From assembly GCA_017506865.1 (NCBI GenBank), contig JAFCMP010000157.1, positions 806,001 to 870,000 on the forward strand: a DNA stretch of 64,000 nucleotides. Direction: 5' to 3'. The translations under genes were made by a program, and so were the position numbers. This stretch comes from Tribonema minus. Lineage: Eukaryota; Sar; Xanthophyceae; Tribonematales; Tribonemataceae. Within the stretch, counting starts at the first letter, position 1; each line of letters begins with the position of its first letter. This document shows, piece by piece, positions 1 through 30,995 of this stretch. Under the pieces are notes generated by a model that saw only the letters and a list, made by a program, of their open reading frames with translations, did no database searches and was not told where the DNA came from.

Positions 1-796
1 TGGGGGATGGGTGCGCATTGCAGCACTGCTCAGTTTGGTTGAATGAATTGCAAGGTGGATTCAGCGGCGAATGCACTGTCTGCATATAGTGATGGTCAAT
101 GGCCAAGGGCTATTACAACGAGCACAGGCTCCGGTACACCCTGCCCATGCACATTTTGGATTTCGGTGAAATCATAGGTTCAACTGATGGGGTAATGCAG
201 TAGTGTTCTGGCGGAAGTCGAAGGCCACGGGGCGCAATGACGAGCACACGCTGTGGCAGGAGCGCACACTCGTGCGCTAATAAAATTCAACAAGCATTGC
301 CACTTGCTAAGCAGGCGCTGCGTGTAGACAGTGCAGTCGCATTGCACAAAACGAGGAGTTCAGGATTGACGCAATGTTTGACCCCGCAGCGACATGAGTG
401 GGGAGGCAAATTCAGGCAGCACTGTTCAGCAGCGTTGTTGCGCTCTGAGCGCAGCGAGCATGGTGCCTGGCACACCCGCTGTACGAACATGCATCAAGGT
501 GTGACCAGCGTCAATCATCATTGTAGGACCTTGAACAGCAAACCTGACATGTTGGCCAACAAGGTTTGTGTGTATTGAAAATGGTGTTTGGTGTACACAT
601 CGGGCAGCACTTGACCCTAATCCAATATGCGTACAATGGGAGCTGGCCATGTTCACCATCCTGCACAAAAATTCACCCGGTAGAGCACGGCGAGCCTCGA
701 ATGAGTATGCAGACCACCCATGCAGTCCATCATGAGTACAGTGCGCCATTGTGAAGTTCAGCCAGGCTCCATCTTGAGCACATACTTCTAGCTCAA
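1..796. other. No gene recognised; probable upstream intron or flank
   Basis: I see no convincing exon here. Short stretches near 745-770 resemble the acceptor region of the first recognisable exon at 914 (a repeated 'ttgtgaactgcag'-like string), so at least the right part is probably intron of the large kinase gene. The true 5' end of that gene may lie here or outside the window. Confidence 0.4.
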
Positions 797-913
797 CAGT
801 GTCCGCCGAGACGCCAGCCAAGTAGGCACCGGCCCTCAAGGCCAGGCCTGCAGTGTACCATTGTGAACTGCAGCACTGTACTGACGAAAACAATGTACTA
901 CTGTGAACTGCAG
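797..913 (+). repeat. Echo of exon 1 upstream of its acceptor
   Basis: Positions 797-853 are a diverged copy of exon 1 sequence starting at 937 (shared 'gtgtccnccnagacnccngccaag' pattern and 'aaggccaggcct'). Acceptor-like strings 'tgtgaactgcag' recur at about 860 and 902 before the real exon. Confidence 0.7.
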
Positions 914-20715
<19,802 letters not shown>

Positions 20716-23332
20716 CGCTCGTAGCGCGGCAGAGCCCGCTATTGTTGGCAGCAGCGGCAGCAGCGGCGGATCAGACGGCAGGCTGGTGCTGCTGTTGTCT
20801 GTAGCGGTTGCTGGGCGCAGCGGCGGCGGCGGCGGGTGTGGCGCACACACTTGAAGTTCCCACGCTCGGAGTTGTCTGTGGCGCCTCAGTCACAGGCTGC
20901 AGCAGCGCACAGTCGCACGACCCGTGAGTGCTTGTGTGTTTGGAGAGCGATCGATCGGTGAAGGTCTGAGGGAAGGGGGTATCGTGGTGTGGGGGTCGGG
21001 GTGGAGGGGGGGGGGGGGGGGGCGGCAGTGCTTGCGGGGCCGTGTTTTTCCTGCTGCCTGCGCATGTAACTGCCATGGCAGATCGGCACGGCAGGCAGCA
21101 GCGGCGGCAGCAAACGCGCCCGCATTCATCCGTCGCAGTGCTTGGCTCCTTCCGATGTATGAGCGGCTGTTGTCCGCTACCACACCTGCCAGTGGCTGCT
21201 TCGTAGCGTCCTGGTGGCTGAAGGCGGGGGAAGGGGAAGGGGGGGGGGGGGAGGGGGGCGCAAGCGGGTGCTGCACATGAGCGAATAACTGCAAGAGGGC
21301 AGAAACCTCACCAGCCCCAGCTAGCATTAGGGTATATCCCTGGTTCTGACATGCTGGCGACCCCCCAAGTAGGGTGTGCTTGTTGGGGAGGGGGGGGGGG
21401 GCGGAGGGGGCGCTAGAGGGGGTGGTGTTCGAGTTAGGATGCTCGATGTGGGGCAGAGGGGGGGAGGGGGGTGCATGAGTAATGTAACGCGCGCGCCGAG
21501 TGCAGTGGCCGCGCCTAGAGCCTATATTTGTGGTCTGTGGGGGGAGGGGGGGGGGGGGCTTGTTGCAGAAAGGGGTTTGGGGGAGAGGGTGTGAGTGCTG
21601 ACCGCTAATGGCAGCGGCAGCGCGGGTTTGCCGCGGGCGACAGGTTCGGGCTTCGGTCGTCCTGAACTTGTCTATCAAGGTGCCCGCCTCTTCAGGGCGT
21701 AGAAACATGTCATCTCACAGCAGCTGCGCAGTGCCCCCAGGGCTGCAGCTGTCAGCAGTGGCAAAATTACCCCGTTGCATGGCGCGCAGCGCGGTTTTTC
21801 AGCGCTGCGCGGAAGGCAATGGCAGACATGCAAGACACCCAATGCCATCTTCATTGCATGTCTTTTGTGCCAACTGCCTTGAAAGGGTGTTATTCATGCA
21901 ATGGCGTTGTCTTTGGCATGCTTTCTTTGTTGGATGGTATAGGCCATATGTACATAGTAAGCTTGAGCGGCATGCAGAAAGCAGAAGAGAACCAGGGTGT
22001 ATGGTGGTACCTACATGCTGTAGCACTCACATCCTGACCAGCCAGGGGGCCTGGTGCAGGAGGCGTCTTCGGAGCTGACGAATGCTTAGGGTTGCCATCT
22101 TGTCGACCGTAGCTCCGCTGTATAATGGGCAGCTCCATCCAATCTAGAGATTGACCATTCAGCGGAACTTTCGGTCTACGGGAGAGTTCTAGGAATGTTC
22201 CGCTGTCACTTTCGTAGTCGAGAACCGCCTTGTATTGCTCTCACGCTACACGGTACAAGGTCGTGCACAAGCAGTCAATGTACCGTTCCACGCCGGCACT
22301 GGACTTCGAGCCGTAGCACATCATGCAATTTGTCTTGCTGCGTCGCGCGTTTGCACCCACCTACAGCGTGGGTATGTAGGTTGAGTTGCATATTGCATGA
22401 TACAAAGTCGTGCACAAGACTGTCGGCACCGCGTTGCTGGAGTCGGACATGTCTATTTCTGTGGCGTGCTTTACAGGTGTGTTTGTGTGCCTCCCTCGGG
22501 GCCTGTATGCACTCAAGTCCATGAGTACCGTGTGACTTGTGCCGTTTGTCACAATAGAGCACTGCGCGCATGTATGGTGCACAAGATGCATCAACAGGAT
22601 GCTCAAGCCTACAAAAGCATATGTTGCGTCGGTTGCATAGTGGCCATTCCATGTGCCACTGGTGTGCATGCACAGTGCTTACTGTGGTGAAAGCACAGAG
22701 CAGCGCTCAATGTTTCACAACTGCAGCCACCCACCCCCTAGCATATATTTGCAAGATCATAAACCTCTGCGTTCCGCAACATTGCATGCTGCTTTGCCCT
22801 TGTCTTGGTGCTCTGGCATGATGGCGCCAAATCAATTCGACTTCGTAGCATACAAAGGCGCACAAATGAAGTTTCAGGGTGTTCGCGCTTGCAAGTCAGC
22901 CCAACTGCATACCAAGGCGCACAAATGAAGTTTCGGGGTGTTCGCGCTTGCAAGTCAGCCCAACGGCACACGCTTTCTGCTTGACGGCAAGCAAACTATC
23001 AGAACTTTGCTGTTTGATGGTGCAAGCTGGAACGCAGACACTGCCTCAGTCATGTCAAGGACAGCGTTATGGCCATAGTCAAGATGTGCATCTGCTAAAC
23101 AAGTATGCTGATTAGCTAACACTTGCTGGAGCACAATATGCATTCTATTCAATCAGAAAGATTCTGGCTGATTGCATTGCTGCTGACGTCACGACACAAG
23201 CTGCAGAAGCAGCCCATGTATGGAACACATTGTGTATGAGTGGGGAAAGAAAGAGCTGCTGGACCAACGCGTCAGTGTGACATGTGCTTTATTTACAAAA
23301 GGCTGATTTGGCGGACACATTGCTTGGTGCTG
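20716..23332. other. Intergenic region, no gene supported
   Basis: Contains G-rich tracts (about 20995-21025, 21236-21260, 21388-21410, 21536-21560) and a 59-base tandem pair at 22857-22973. Open frames here are proline-rich or low complexity and lack splice or domain support. The 3' UTR of the kinase gene presumably lies at the left end. Confidence 0.6.
22857..22973. repeat. 59-base tandem pair
   Basis: Two units starting at 22857 and 22916 share 'gcgcacaaatgaagtttc' and 'gttcgcgcttgcaagtcag'; only a few bases differ. Confidence 0.9.
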
Positions 23333-23548
23333 TTGCTGCATGAAGCTGGCAGCGGAAGGCTGCTGCTGAGAGCATTGCTGCAGCTCCAGCGGCGCCTGTT
23401 GTTGCGAAGAGCAGTACTGCTGCAATGACCGCACCAAGCAGTTGCTGCATGAAGCTGGCAGCGGAAGGCTGCTGCTGAGAGCATTGCTGCAGCTCCAGCG
23501 GCGCCTGTTGTTGCAAAGAGCAGTGCTGCTGCAATGACCGCTGTTGCT
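23333..23548. repeat. 108-base tandem pair
   Basis: Units starting at 23333 and 23441 share 'ttgctgcatgaagctggcag' and 'ctgctgctgagagcattgc' with very few differences. They lie just beyond the 3' end of the HSF-like gene. Confidence 0.9.
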
Positions 23549-23563
23549 AGTACTGAACATCCA

Positions 23564-24982
23564 TCAAGGGCTGGTGACACACCTGGTCACGGTTGGGCAG
23601 TATGTGAGCAAGTATGGTGCCAACTGCTCTAAAGTACCGAACGGAGTACTGCTGGCGAGACGGTCCTGGAAGGGGGAATCAGGCATTGCTGGGCTGACAG
23701 GAACGTTGGGAATCTCATTGTCCGGAGTACTGAGCCGGTTTGTTCCAGGCCCGTCATTGTCACCGAACGCATAAACTGCGACAGGCATCAGGAGATTCCT
23801 GCGTGCAATCGGCGTTGCGCACACCTGAGGGAGGCTGTGTGGACTCGTTGAGGGCGGGTGAGTTACATGCAGCGCCGAATGCGCAGCTGCCGCCGGCGCA
23901 GGGGAGGTGCTGGTGGCAGCCATCGCGTTGGCAGGTGTTGCGGTAGCGGCAGCAGCGGGGCCACAGGTAGCGGCAGCAGCGCCGGCGCAGGCGGCGCCAA
24001 CGTCAACTTGTGGAGAGGTGGTGCTTGCTCGTGTCGGACCAGCGCAGGCCGCTGCTGGGGTGGCGCCGGTTGCCGAGTCACGGGCGGACGCATCAATGCT
24101 GGCAGAGGCCGTGCTGGCAGGTGCGCCACCGGCAGTTGGGTCCGGCCTATCAAGATCAGCTTCTGAGGTTGCCATGTGCTTGTCGACCGCAGCGGGAGAA
24201 CTGGAGTCGGTGGCCTCGATGCCGGCTCGCCGCCGCCGCTTACGTGCACGCTGCTCCGCGGCAGCATCCGCATCATTGTGATCGTCGTTTCCGGCAGTTT
24301 GCGTTGCGGGAGGATCAACGTCTGGCACTGCCGCCGCCGGGCAGCAAACCTCTGCAGCCGCAAAATGCTTCCTGCTGAGGTGCCAGGGGTTGATGGCGTT
24401 GATGACAGTGCCGATGAAGTTGGTAAGCTGAAGCCATTGCGAGGTCCTCTTGCGAACCGTCGCAGCGCAGGCGGCATCGTTTACCGTAGAATCCTCGGCA
24501 GGGCAATCAGGCTGGGGCAGAGATTCGGGCCGCGAAGGTGTCACGGCCGGGTCCGACCTGGCACCCGTGACCCGAGGCATCGCTAAGAGGTCCGCACGTG
24601 TTGCTTGCCGATGAAAGCTTTCGTGGTACAGCGCAGTGACAACGTCGCCCCTCTCCGTCTTCGCCTGACACCGCGTGAATTGATACCTTGCAAAGTTTGT
24701 CTTGTAGTTGTCCGGTTTCACTGCCCTCGGTGCTCGCTCCAGCTCCTGCTTGAGCATTACTACCCTGTCAAAATCGATGTATACGCAGTCGGCGCCGTCG
24801 CTGACCCTCTGAACCCACTGAATAGCGTCGCTGGACTCCAATGAAGCCATGAAGTGCGCCTTTAGCATGGCGTTGTTCTTGGCGGGATAGTTGTCCGGGA
24901 ACTGTGGCGCCTGTGCATGTGTTGAAGCTGCTACTGCACTGAGGGCGGCAGAAGACCTGCCAGACGTCGGGCGAATTGGCAT
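23564..24982 (-). CDS. HSF-type DNA-binding domain protein
   Basis: Single open frame of about 472 codons from the first in-frame ATG (24982); the frame stays open a little further upstream but has no ATG. Residues about 33-136 resemble a heat-shock-factor DNA-binding domain: a start like HSF (FPDNYPAKNNAMLKAHF), AIQWV (core Trp), VYIDFDRVVMLKQEL, then NYKTNFARYQFTR in the place of the recognition segment F-V-R-Q-L-N-x-Y-G-F, and YHESFHRQATRADLL matching the HSF ending that has F-x-R and DLL. The match is diverged (FARYQF rather than FVRQLN), so target sites may differ. The rest is low complexity with a basic patch RARKRRRRAG, a likely nuclear signal, a long Ala/Pro/Thr-rich stretch and a short acidic/hydrophobic C-terminus. 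No introns are seen, unlike its neighbours. Function as a transcription factor is inferred. Confidence 0.7.
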   Translation of the reverse strand: MPIRPTSGRSSAALSAVAASTHAQAPQFPDNYPAKNNAMLKAHFMASLESSDAIQWVQRVSDGADCVYIDFDRVVMLKQELERAPRAVKPDNYKTNFARYQFTRCQAKTERGDVVTALYHESFHRQATRADLLAMPRVTGARSDPAVTPSRPESLPQPDCPAEDSTVNDAACAATVRKRTSQWLQLTNFIGTVINAINPWHLSRKHFAAAEVCCPAAAVPDVDPPATQTAGNDDHNDADAAAEQRARKRRRRAGIEATDSSSPAAVDKHMATSEADLDRPDPTAGGAPASTASASIDASARDSATGATPAAACAGPTRASTTSPQVDVGAACAGAAAATCGPAAAATATPANAMAATSTSPAPAAAAHSALHVTHPPSTSPHSLPQVCATPIARRNLLMPVAVYAFGDNDGPGTNRLSTPDNEIPNVPVSPAMPDSPFQDRLASSTPFGTLEQLAPYLLTYCPTVTRCVTSP

Positions 24983-25190
24983 ACTGATACCGCGCTGTTG
25001 TGTTTTGCTTGCTCCCCCGCTCGTTCGCCTCGTTCGCTTCGAGGTCAAGTCAATTTACGCGGGTTGAAGTCGCAGTTAGTGACCGGAGCTCGGAGAATGC
25101 AGATGAGCCGAAAGCACTAGCACAGACTGAACCAGTGATTGCCACTAGTAAGGCACGAAGCACACTGCCATGTTGCAACGGCGCATTGCG

Positions 25191-25680
25191 CTAGGGGCGG
25201 TGTACATGTGTGCGGAAGCGAAGGCGATGCATGGGGGTGACGGAGCTGTAGCGAGACAGGTCTGTACAGTGCTTTGCTTTCGCTTCCTGCCAGCCCTCCG
25301 TGCTTCTTGACAATATGGCTGTTGCAACAGTAACAAGCTGCGCCTTAAAGTGTACCTCGTTGTCATCTCTATCGACTTCCTGGTCGTGTCGAAGATGGTC
25401 GGCAAAGTGCAGGCGGCATGCTGTATTGTGGTGCATTCTTGCGACAGCGATGGCGAGGCATGGGACTGCCGGAGCTGCAGTGAGGCAGGGCTGTACAGAG
25501 TTTTGCTTTTTGTGCTCAATATTGACTCAGGGGGGGACTGTCGCAACATTACAGTAGATACTCCCGAAGCTGCGCCAACACAGCTGCGCACCTCGTTGTG
25601 GTCTCCATCGTGTGCGTTGTCGGAAGGGTGCGTGTTTGAAGCTGGTCGGCGCAGCTCAGGCGACATGTTGTGATGTGGTT
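25191..25680. repeat. About 240-base diverged tandem pair
   Basis: Two units meet at about 25440. Shared landmarks are 'gcgatg..atggg' near the start, 'ctgtacag' followed by 'ttttgctt', 'acctcgttgt', and 'ggtcggc' followed by 'gcatgttg'-like text near the end. A third, weaker unit may follow to about 25960. Confidence 0.65.
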
Positions 25681-26299
25681 TGTTCTCATCTGCCACTTTG
25701 AATGCTCGAGATGCACCAGCAATGCTGCAAAGCTCTGAAGTACACCTGTTGAGCTCGATTTGTCTGAATGCCGTCGTCGTTCGAACCTCGTCGGCGAGCG
25801 TTTTTTTCTTGTTTGAGGAAGCCAACATGCTTTCTTGTTGACCGGCAGCCAATTCGACCACTTCACAGTACATGCTTCATGTTGCACACCTCATTGACCT
25901 TTTTGCCCGATGGTGTCATGGGTCATGTCGAAGCGGGCTTCACAGCGTGTTTGTTGTTTGTGGAATCAAATCCGCCCCATTCCGTGCATGTGCAGCCACT
26001 TTGCACATTTCGAAGTGCATGCTCTATTCTGTTAAAGCAGGCATAACAATGGAAGCAGCGGCATTGCTGGAGGCGGAGCGCGGCAGCACGTCGCTGCGCC
26101 CCACATCATGAGTTTCATCCCTGACAAATTATGGCCTCCACATGTGTTGACCTCCTGTGGAAGTCAGTGATGATTGTCTACGCGTTTGATAGTCGGGGCA
26201 GTGCGGTCTCTACCCCTTCTGAGTTGCCAAGTCCTGTGCTGCACAAGCGCCACTTAGCCCTGGGAATGTTTGAGAATGTTTGCCTGTTGGTGTGCAGCT

Positions 26300-26890
26300 A
26301 TGACTGCACCTCAGCTCGGCGATGGAAACAGCGTGCACGTGGCGCGCAACAGCAGCGCCGCAGCGGCGCCGCCGTTCGGCATGGCGTGCGGCTGCAGCTC
26401 GGTGATGGCGACAGCATGCGCGCAGCACACAACAGCCGCGCCGCTGCTGCTTGGCGAGGACAGTGATAGCGACGCACGCGCAGCGTGCGGCCACAGCTTG
26501 GTGATGGCGGCGTACCCGCGGCGCACGGCCGCAGCTTGGTGATGACGACAGCGTGTGCGCAGCGCGTTACCGCAGCTTGGTGATAGCGACAGCGTGCGTG
26601 CGGCGTGCCATGATGGCAGCGCGCGGCGGCGCCGCCGCTTGGCGAGCGCTGCGACGTACGCGTGACGCGCAGCCGCTGCTTGGCGATGGCGACAGCATGC
26701 GCGCGGCATGCAAAAGCAGCGCCGCGGCAGCGCCGCTTGGCAAGGGCTGCCACGTACGCGCGGCAGCGCCGCAGCTCGTGGTGAGGGCAGCGGCGCACGC
26801 GCGACGGCACTGCCACGGCAGCTCTTCAGCTAGGTGATGGCGGCGGCGCTCGCACAGCGGCAGCAGCCAGCGTGCGGCGCGCGATGAGCA
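26300..26890. repeat. GC-rich minisatellite-like array
   Basis: Many imperfect units around 'cagcttggtgatggcgacag' and 'gtgcgcgcggc', with period roughly 35-70 bases. Both strands have long open frames only because of the composition. Confidence 0.7.
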
Positions 26891-26972
26891 GGCCCCAGTA
26901 AAGCGGGGGGCGTAGGGGGCGGTAGCACCCCGCCCAAACTTCAACTTCCCCTTTTGTAAACTTCAGCCCCCC

Positions 26973-27246
26973 TTGCTCATCTTGCTTCTCTTGCTCATCT
27001 TACTCATCTTGCTTCTCTTGCTCATCTTGCTCGTCTTGCTTTTCTTGCTCATCTTGCTTCTCTTGCTCATCGTGCTTCTCTTGCTCATCGTACTGATCTT
27101 GCTCCTGTGCTCATCTTGCTTATCTTGCCTCTCTTTCTCATCTTGCTCATCTTACGGATCTTGCTCATCTTGCTTCTCTTGCTACTGTTTTTTGCTCATC
27201 TTGCTGATCCCGCTCTTCTTGCTCATCTTGGTGATCTTGCTAATCG
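26973..27246. repeat. CTTGCTCAT / CTTGCTTCT simple repeat
   Basis: A pyrimidine-rich array of 9-base units, mostly 'cttgctcat' and 'cttgcttct', about 30 copies. Confidence 0.95.
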
Positions 27247-27539
27247 TCCTGTGGCTGCCTGTTCTTGTTCATTATACTGTAGTACTTTTATTATATTCCA
27301 CTTGTGGCTGTGGAAATGCCATGTTGTAGGTGTGTCGCCTTGTTCTTCTTTTTGGAGTATGTACATAGGTTGTTGCATCTTTTCAAAAGTCGTAAACTAC
27401 TGTATGTTTACAAGTAAACCACATTATACGCCCCGTATAATGTGGAGGCTTCCGTCAGATATTCGGCAAATCGTCTTCTGATCTGGCGACGCAGGCCGAG
27501 AGGCGCTGGCGGCTGGGGCTTGGCGCCGACCTCCGTACA

Positions 27540-28480
27540 GGCACTGTCCTGGCGCCTGCCAGTGTTGGCGTCCAGGATTGCTATGTCTACTCTGCTGCAG
27601 TCTGCCCGCATGCGGAGGACGGAACTAGGAGCTGGAGCGCGTTTGTGGAAAGCAGCAATGTAAAATGCAGCTCACCTGCAGGTTGGCGCGCGCTTACGGA
27701 GTTGTTTTGCCAGCAGCCGCAGCAGCAACCGGCAGCGTCGAGAGCAGCAGCGGCAACAGCTAGCGCCGTCAGCTCCGCCGACAGCAGCAGCAGCAGCACC
27801 AGCAGCATAACTTCGCACAGAGGCACTATCCTGGGCTGATGGCGCTCAGGATTTTGCTACATCCACACCTCGGGAGTGTTGCCCTTCTCAAGACGATGGA
27901 GCTTGTGGCTGGAGCTCGATTGTGGGATCCCCCGCCAGCCGCTGCAGCAGCAGCGCCGGCGGCTTGCCCTATGTAGTGGAGTACGTCAATGGCGTGCAGA
28001 GGCACTGGCGCCTGTTGGCGCCCAGGACTGCTATGCCCACTTCTCTAGTTGCTCGGATGCAGAGGACCAAGCTGGGGGCTTGAGCGCGCTTATGGGTTTG
28101 CTGCAGTAACAGCAGCGCTCAGGACGGCGCTAGCGATTGGAGCGCGCTTGTGGACTCGTTGGCAGCAGCAGCAGCAGCACCTGCGCCAGCAGGATCTGCA
28201 TACCTTTTTCGCTCCCCATGCAAAAGCACCCATTTGGCCTATAGGCACACAATACATAGTGGCCCATGATTGCTACAACCACTCCTGTGGAGTGTTGCCC
28301 GCATCAGGATGCAGTGGGGGGCTGGAGCGCGTTAAGCCTTGCGCACTTACTAGCAGCAGCAGCAGCAGCTTTGCCGCACCTACCTGTGAGGGCACAATGA
28401 TGATGAGGTCTGATGGTGCCCACTATTGCCACAATCAATGGCGCTGGAGTATCGCCCGCGAGCTGGGGGCGAAGATGTGT
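27540..28480. repeat. Diverged tandem repeat, about 240-300 base units
   Basis: Recurring landmarks in order: 'ctggcgcctg', 'ccaggantgctatg', 'ctggagcgcg', then a CAG-repeat stretch. Copies start near 27540, 27830, 28010 and 28255. Each ends with (CAG)n of variable length. Confidence 0.65.
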
Positions 28481-29201
28481 GTTGGAGCTTACAGTGAAGC
28501 AGTTTTGTGACCGCCGAGGAGGGTAGTAGTGGTTGTGAAAGCTGTAATGGGGGGGAAACGGGATGCGCTGAGGCGGACCGTGTGTGCGCTGGGAGCCAGT
28601 CGCTGACGGTGCGGTGTCTACATTGCACATGTCTGTATGCCACAGTTTTTTTGCCCCTCAAGCACAATGAATACAGGAGCGCGCATTGCTCAGGCGCACA
28701 ATCCCCGGGGTTGGGTCTGGGTTTCGGTTTGTCCTTCGACCCAGGTCTCCGGCAGCACAGCTGTCTTCCAAGTTGAAGTGAAGTTACAAGGAGATTGAAA
28801 GCGTGTGTGCTGCTTGTGAGATGGTGGCGACAATGCAATCAAGCACCTGATATGCATACATGTAAGCACATGTGGCGCAAAGCAGAGTGGAGCTTGGGTG
28901 GCGGGCGAGCTTGCTAAAGGCGAAAGGCTGCTGCTAAATGCCACCACTACGGCAAACATTTCTTGACTGTCCACTCCGGCAAACACGATTCTGAGTATCC
29001 CAATTTGAAAAGCAGCTGGCCCAGATTGAACTCAGGGCTTCGCCAGCACATGCCTCAAGGGCTACCTCTTTTGAAGTTGTGCCGCTCTGAAGCAGCAGGC
29101 ATAAGTATTGTCTTCCATCATGTTCATTCAAGTTAATCCTGATGCGTGGAGCATATAACTGTTTTGGGGTTGGGTTTGCACATTGACAAAAGCCCTCACT
29201 T

Positions 29202-29552
29202 TTGAGCTCATTGGCGCCGTCCTCTGCCGCCGCGTCACTGACGACGGCGTCCGCGTCCGCGCTCGTGCTGGTGCCGCTTCGCGGCGGCAGCAGCGGCGGC
29301 AGAGGCGGGAGCGGCGGCGACGACAGCGCCTCAGGCAGCAACCCGTACACCTCGCCGCGAGCCGCTGCCGCCGCCGCTTCGGTGACGCCCGGCGCAGCTC
29401 ACCCCACCATGATCCGAGTGCCGGGCGAGGCAGTCGCGGCGTACGGTGAGGCGCCGCCGCGCCGCCCCTGCGCGCACGGCTGTGGCGCGCTGAGCGCCGA
29501 CGGCGACGGCCACGCGGAGCGCTGCGCACAGCGGCCGGTGCGATGCGCTTGA
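29202..29552 (+). CDS. Possible 3' exon with a zinc-finger-like Cys/His tail
   Basis: An open stretch in a GC-rich patch ends with RRPCAHGCGALSADGDGH followed by AERCAQRPVRCA and a stop. The C-x3-C, H, C, C spacing is like a TRAF-type zinc finger. Upstream is Ser/Gly/Ala-rich with no clear start; an in-frame ATG occurs only near 29409. It could be the last exon of a gene whose other exons I cannot find, or a chance open frame in GC-rich DNA (the opposite strand is also open). Confidence 0.25.
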   Translation: MSSLAPSSAAASLTTASASALVLVPLRGGSSGGRGGSGGDDSASGSNPYTSPRAAAAAASVTPGAAHPTMIRVPGEAVAAYGEAPPRRPCAHGCGALSADGDGHAERCAQRPVRCA

Positions 29553-29759
29553 TGGCTTTTACTATTTGTATACGATTACGGCTTACTTTTAAAGTATTAA
29601 TCACTATTTACAATCAGCAGCAATTTTATCGTGGCAAAGGCCAGAATGCGCCATGCTGTGGCTAGTGGCAAGTGAGGAGACTGGCAAATATAGGCCTGGA
29701 GGGGGTCCAGAGCACCCACATCAGCTAGCTGTCACTACCAGGCTCTGCACTGCTGCCCC

Positions 29760-30545
29760 CAGGCGTGGGTGCAGGCGCGAGTAACGCGCCCACTGCTGCC
29801 AAAAGCCCAGGTGTGGGTAACAGGCCCGCAGCAGAAAGAGCGCCAGCGCGAGTAACGCGCCTGCCGCCGCCAAGTGAGCGCCAGCGCAAGTAACGCGCCC
29901 GCCACTGAGAGAGCACAGGCGCGAACAAATGCCTCCGCCGCCACCAAGTGAGCGCAGGCACGAGTATCGCCCCCGCCGCCGCCAAGTGAGCGCAGGCACG
30001 AGTAACGCCCCCGCCGCCGCCAAGTGAGCGCAGGCACGAGTAACGCGCCCGCCACCGCCAAGTGACGCAGGCGCGAGTAATGCGCCTGCCGCTGAGAGAG
30101 CGCAGGCGCGAGGTATGCGCCCGCCGCCGCAGAAAGAGCGCAGGCGCGAGTGACGCGCCCGTCGCCAAAGCAGGGCAGGCGCGAGCAACGCGCCCGCCGC
30201 CGAAGGAGCAGGCGTGAGTAACGCGCCTGCCGCTGCGAGACGGGGGCCGCAACGCATGTGCGCGCCGCCGCCAAACTCCGGGCGCGGCAGCGCGTGAGCG
30301 CGCCGCCGCCTGCTGCTTGCGCAGCGACACGTAGGCGCGCCGCAGCGACGAGTGTGCGTGCCGCTGCCAGCTGAATGCGCAGCGACGCGTAGGCGCGCCG
30401 CCGCGTAGGGGGCAGCGACGCGTGCGCGCGCCGCCGCCAAATTCCGGGGGCGGCAGCGCGTGAGCGCGCCGCCGCCCGCTGCGTGCGCAGCGACGCATAG
30501 GCGCGCCGCCGCAAGGACTCCTGGGGCGGCAGCGCGGGCATGCAC
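29760..30545. repeat. Minisatellite, about 30-base period, GCAGGCGCGAGTAACGCGCC type
   Basis: About 25 imperfect units around 'gcgcaggcgcgagtaacgc' then 'gcccgccgccgcca'. The right third shifts to a related 'gcgcagcgacgcgtaggcgc' form. Long open frames on the minus strand here are translations of the repeat. Confidence 0.9.
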
Positions 30546-30599
30546 CGCCAGTGCGCCGCCATCAACCAAAGAGTGGAGCGCTCTTCATATATAGGCTAG

Positions 30600-30995
30600 T
30601 AGTACCCGCCGCACGCCCGCCGAAGAAGCGTAGGCGCAAGCCACGTCCGCAGCGCCGCGCGCCGAAAGAGCGCAGGCACGTGCCGTCAGCGCGACGCGGC
30701 TCGCCCAAAGAGCATAGGCGCACGCCGCAAGCTGCAGCGCCGCCCGCCAAAGGAGCGCGCTGCCAGAGCGACGCAGCCCGCCAAGTGAGCGTAGGCGCAC
30801 GCCGCAGGATGCTGCGCCGTCTGCCAAAGTGTAGGCGCACGCTGCCCGAGCGTCGCCGCCCGCCAAGTGAGCATAGGCGCACGCCGTAAGCTGCAGCGCC
30901 GCCCGCCAAAAGAGCGTAGGCGCACGCCGCCAGGGCGACGCCGCCCGCCAAAGAGCGTGGGCGTGCGCCGCGACCGCAGCGCCACCCGCCACGTG
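30600..30995. repeat. Second minisatellite, GCCCGCCAAAGAGCGTAGGCG type
   Basis: About 14 units around 'cccgccaaagagcgtaggcg' and 'cacgccgc', period about 27-48 bases, directly after the first minisatellite but with a distinct consensus. Confidence 0.85.

Larger units (their letters stand above)
24983..29200. other. Gene-poor region of diverged tandem repeats
   Basis: No gene is supported. The region is built largely of the tandem repeats listed separately at 25191-25680, 26300-26890, 26973-27246 and 27540-28480. The promoter of the HSF-like gene should lie at the left end, but I see no clear element. Confidence 0.55.

Noticed and set aside
20890-21708. 272-codon proline-rich minus-strand frame
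   Set aside because: Composition follows G-runs on the plus strand; no domain, start or splice support.
26973-27329. Leu/Ile-rich open frame that looks like a membrane protein
   Set aside because: It is the CTTGCTCAT simple repeat read in one frame.
29721-30569. Three long overlapping minus-strand frames
   Set aside because: They are translations of the minisatellite in all frames; no single frame is favoured.
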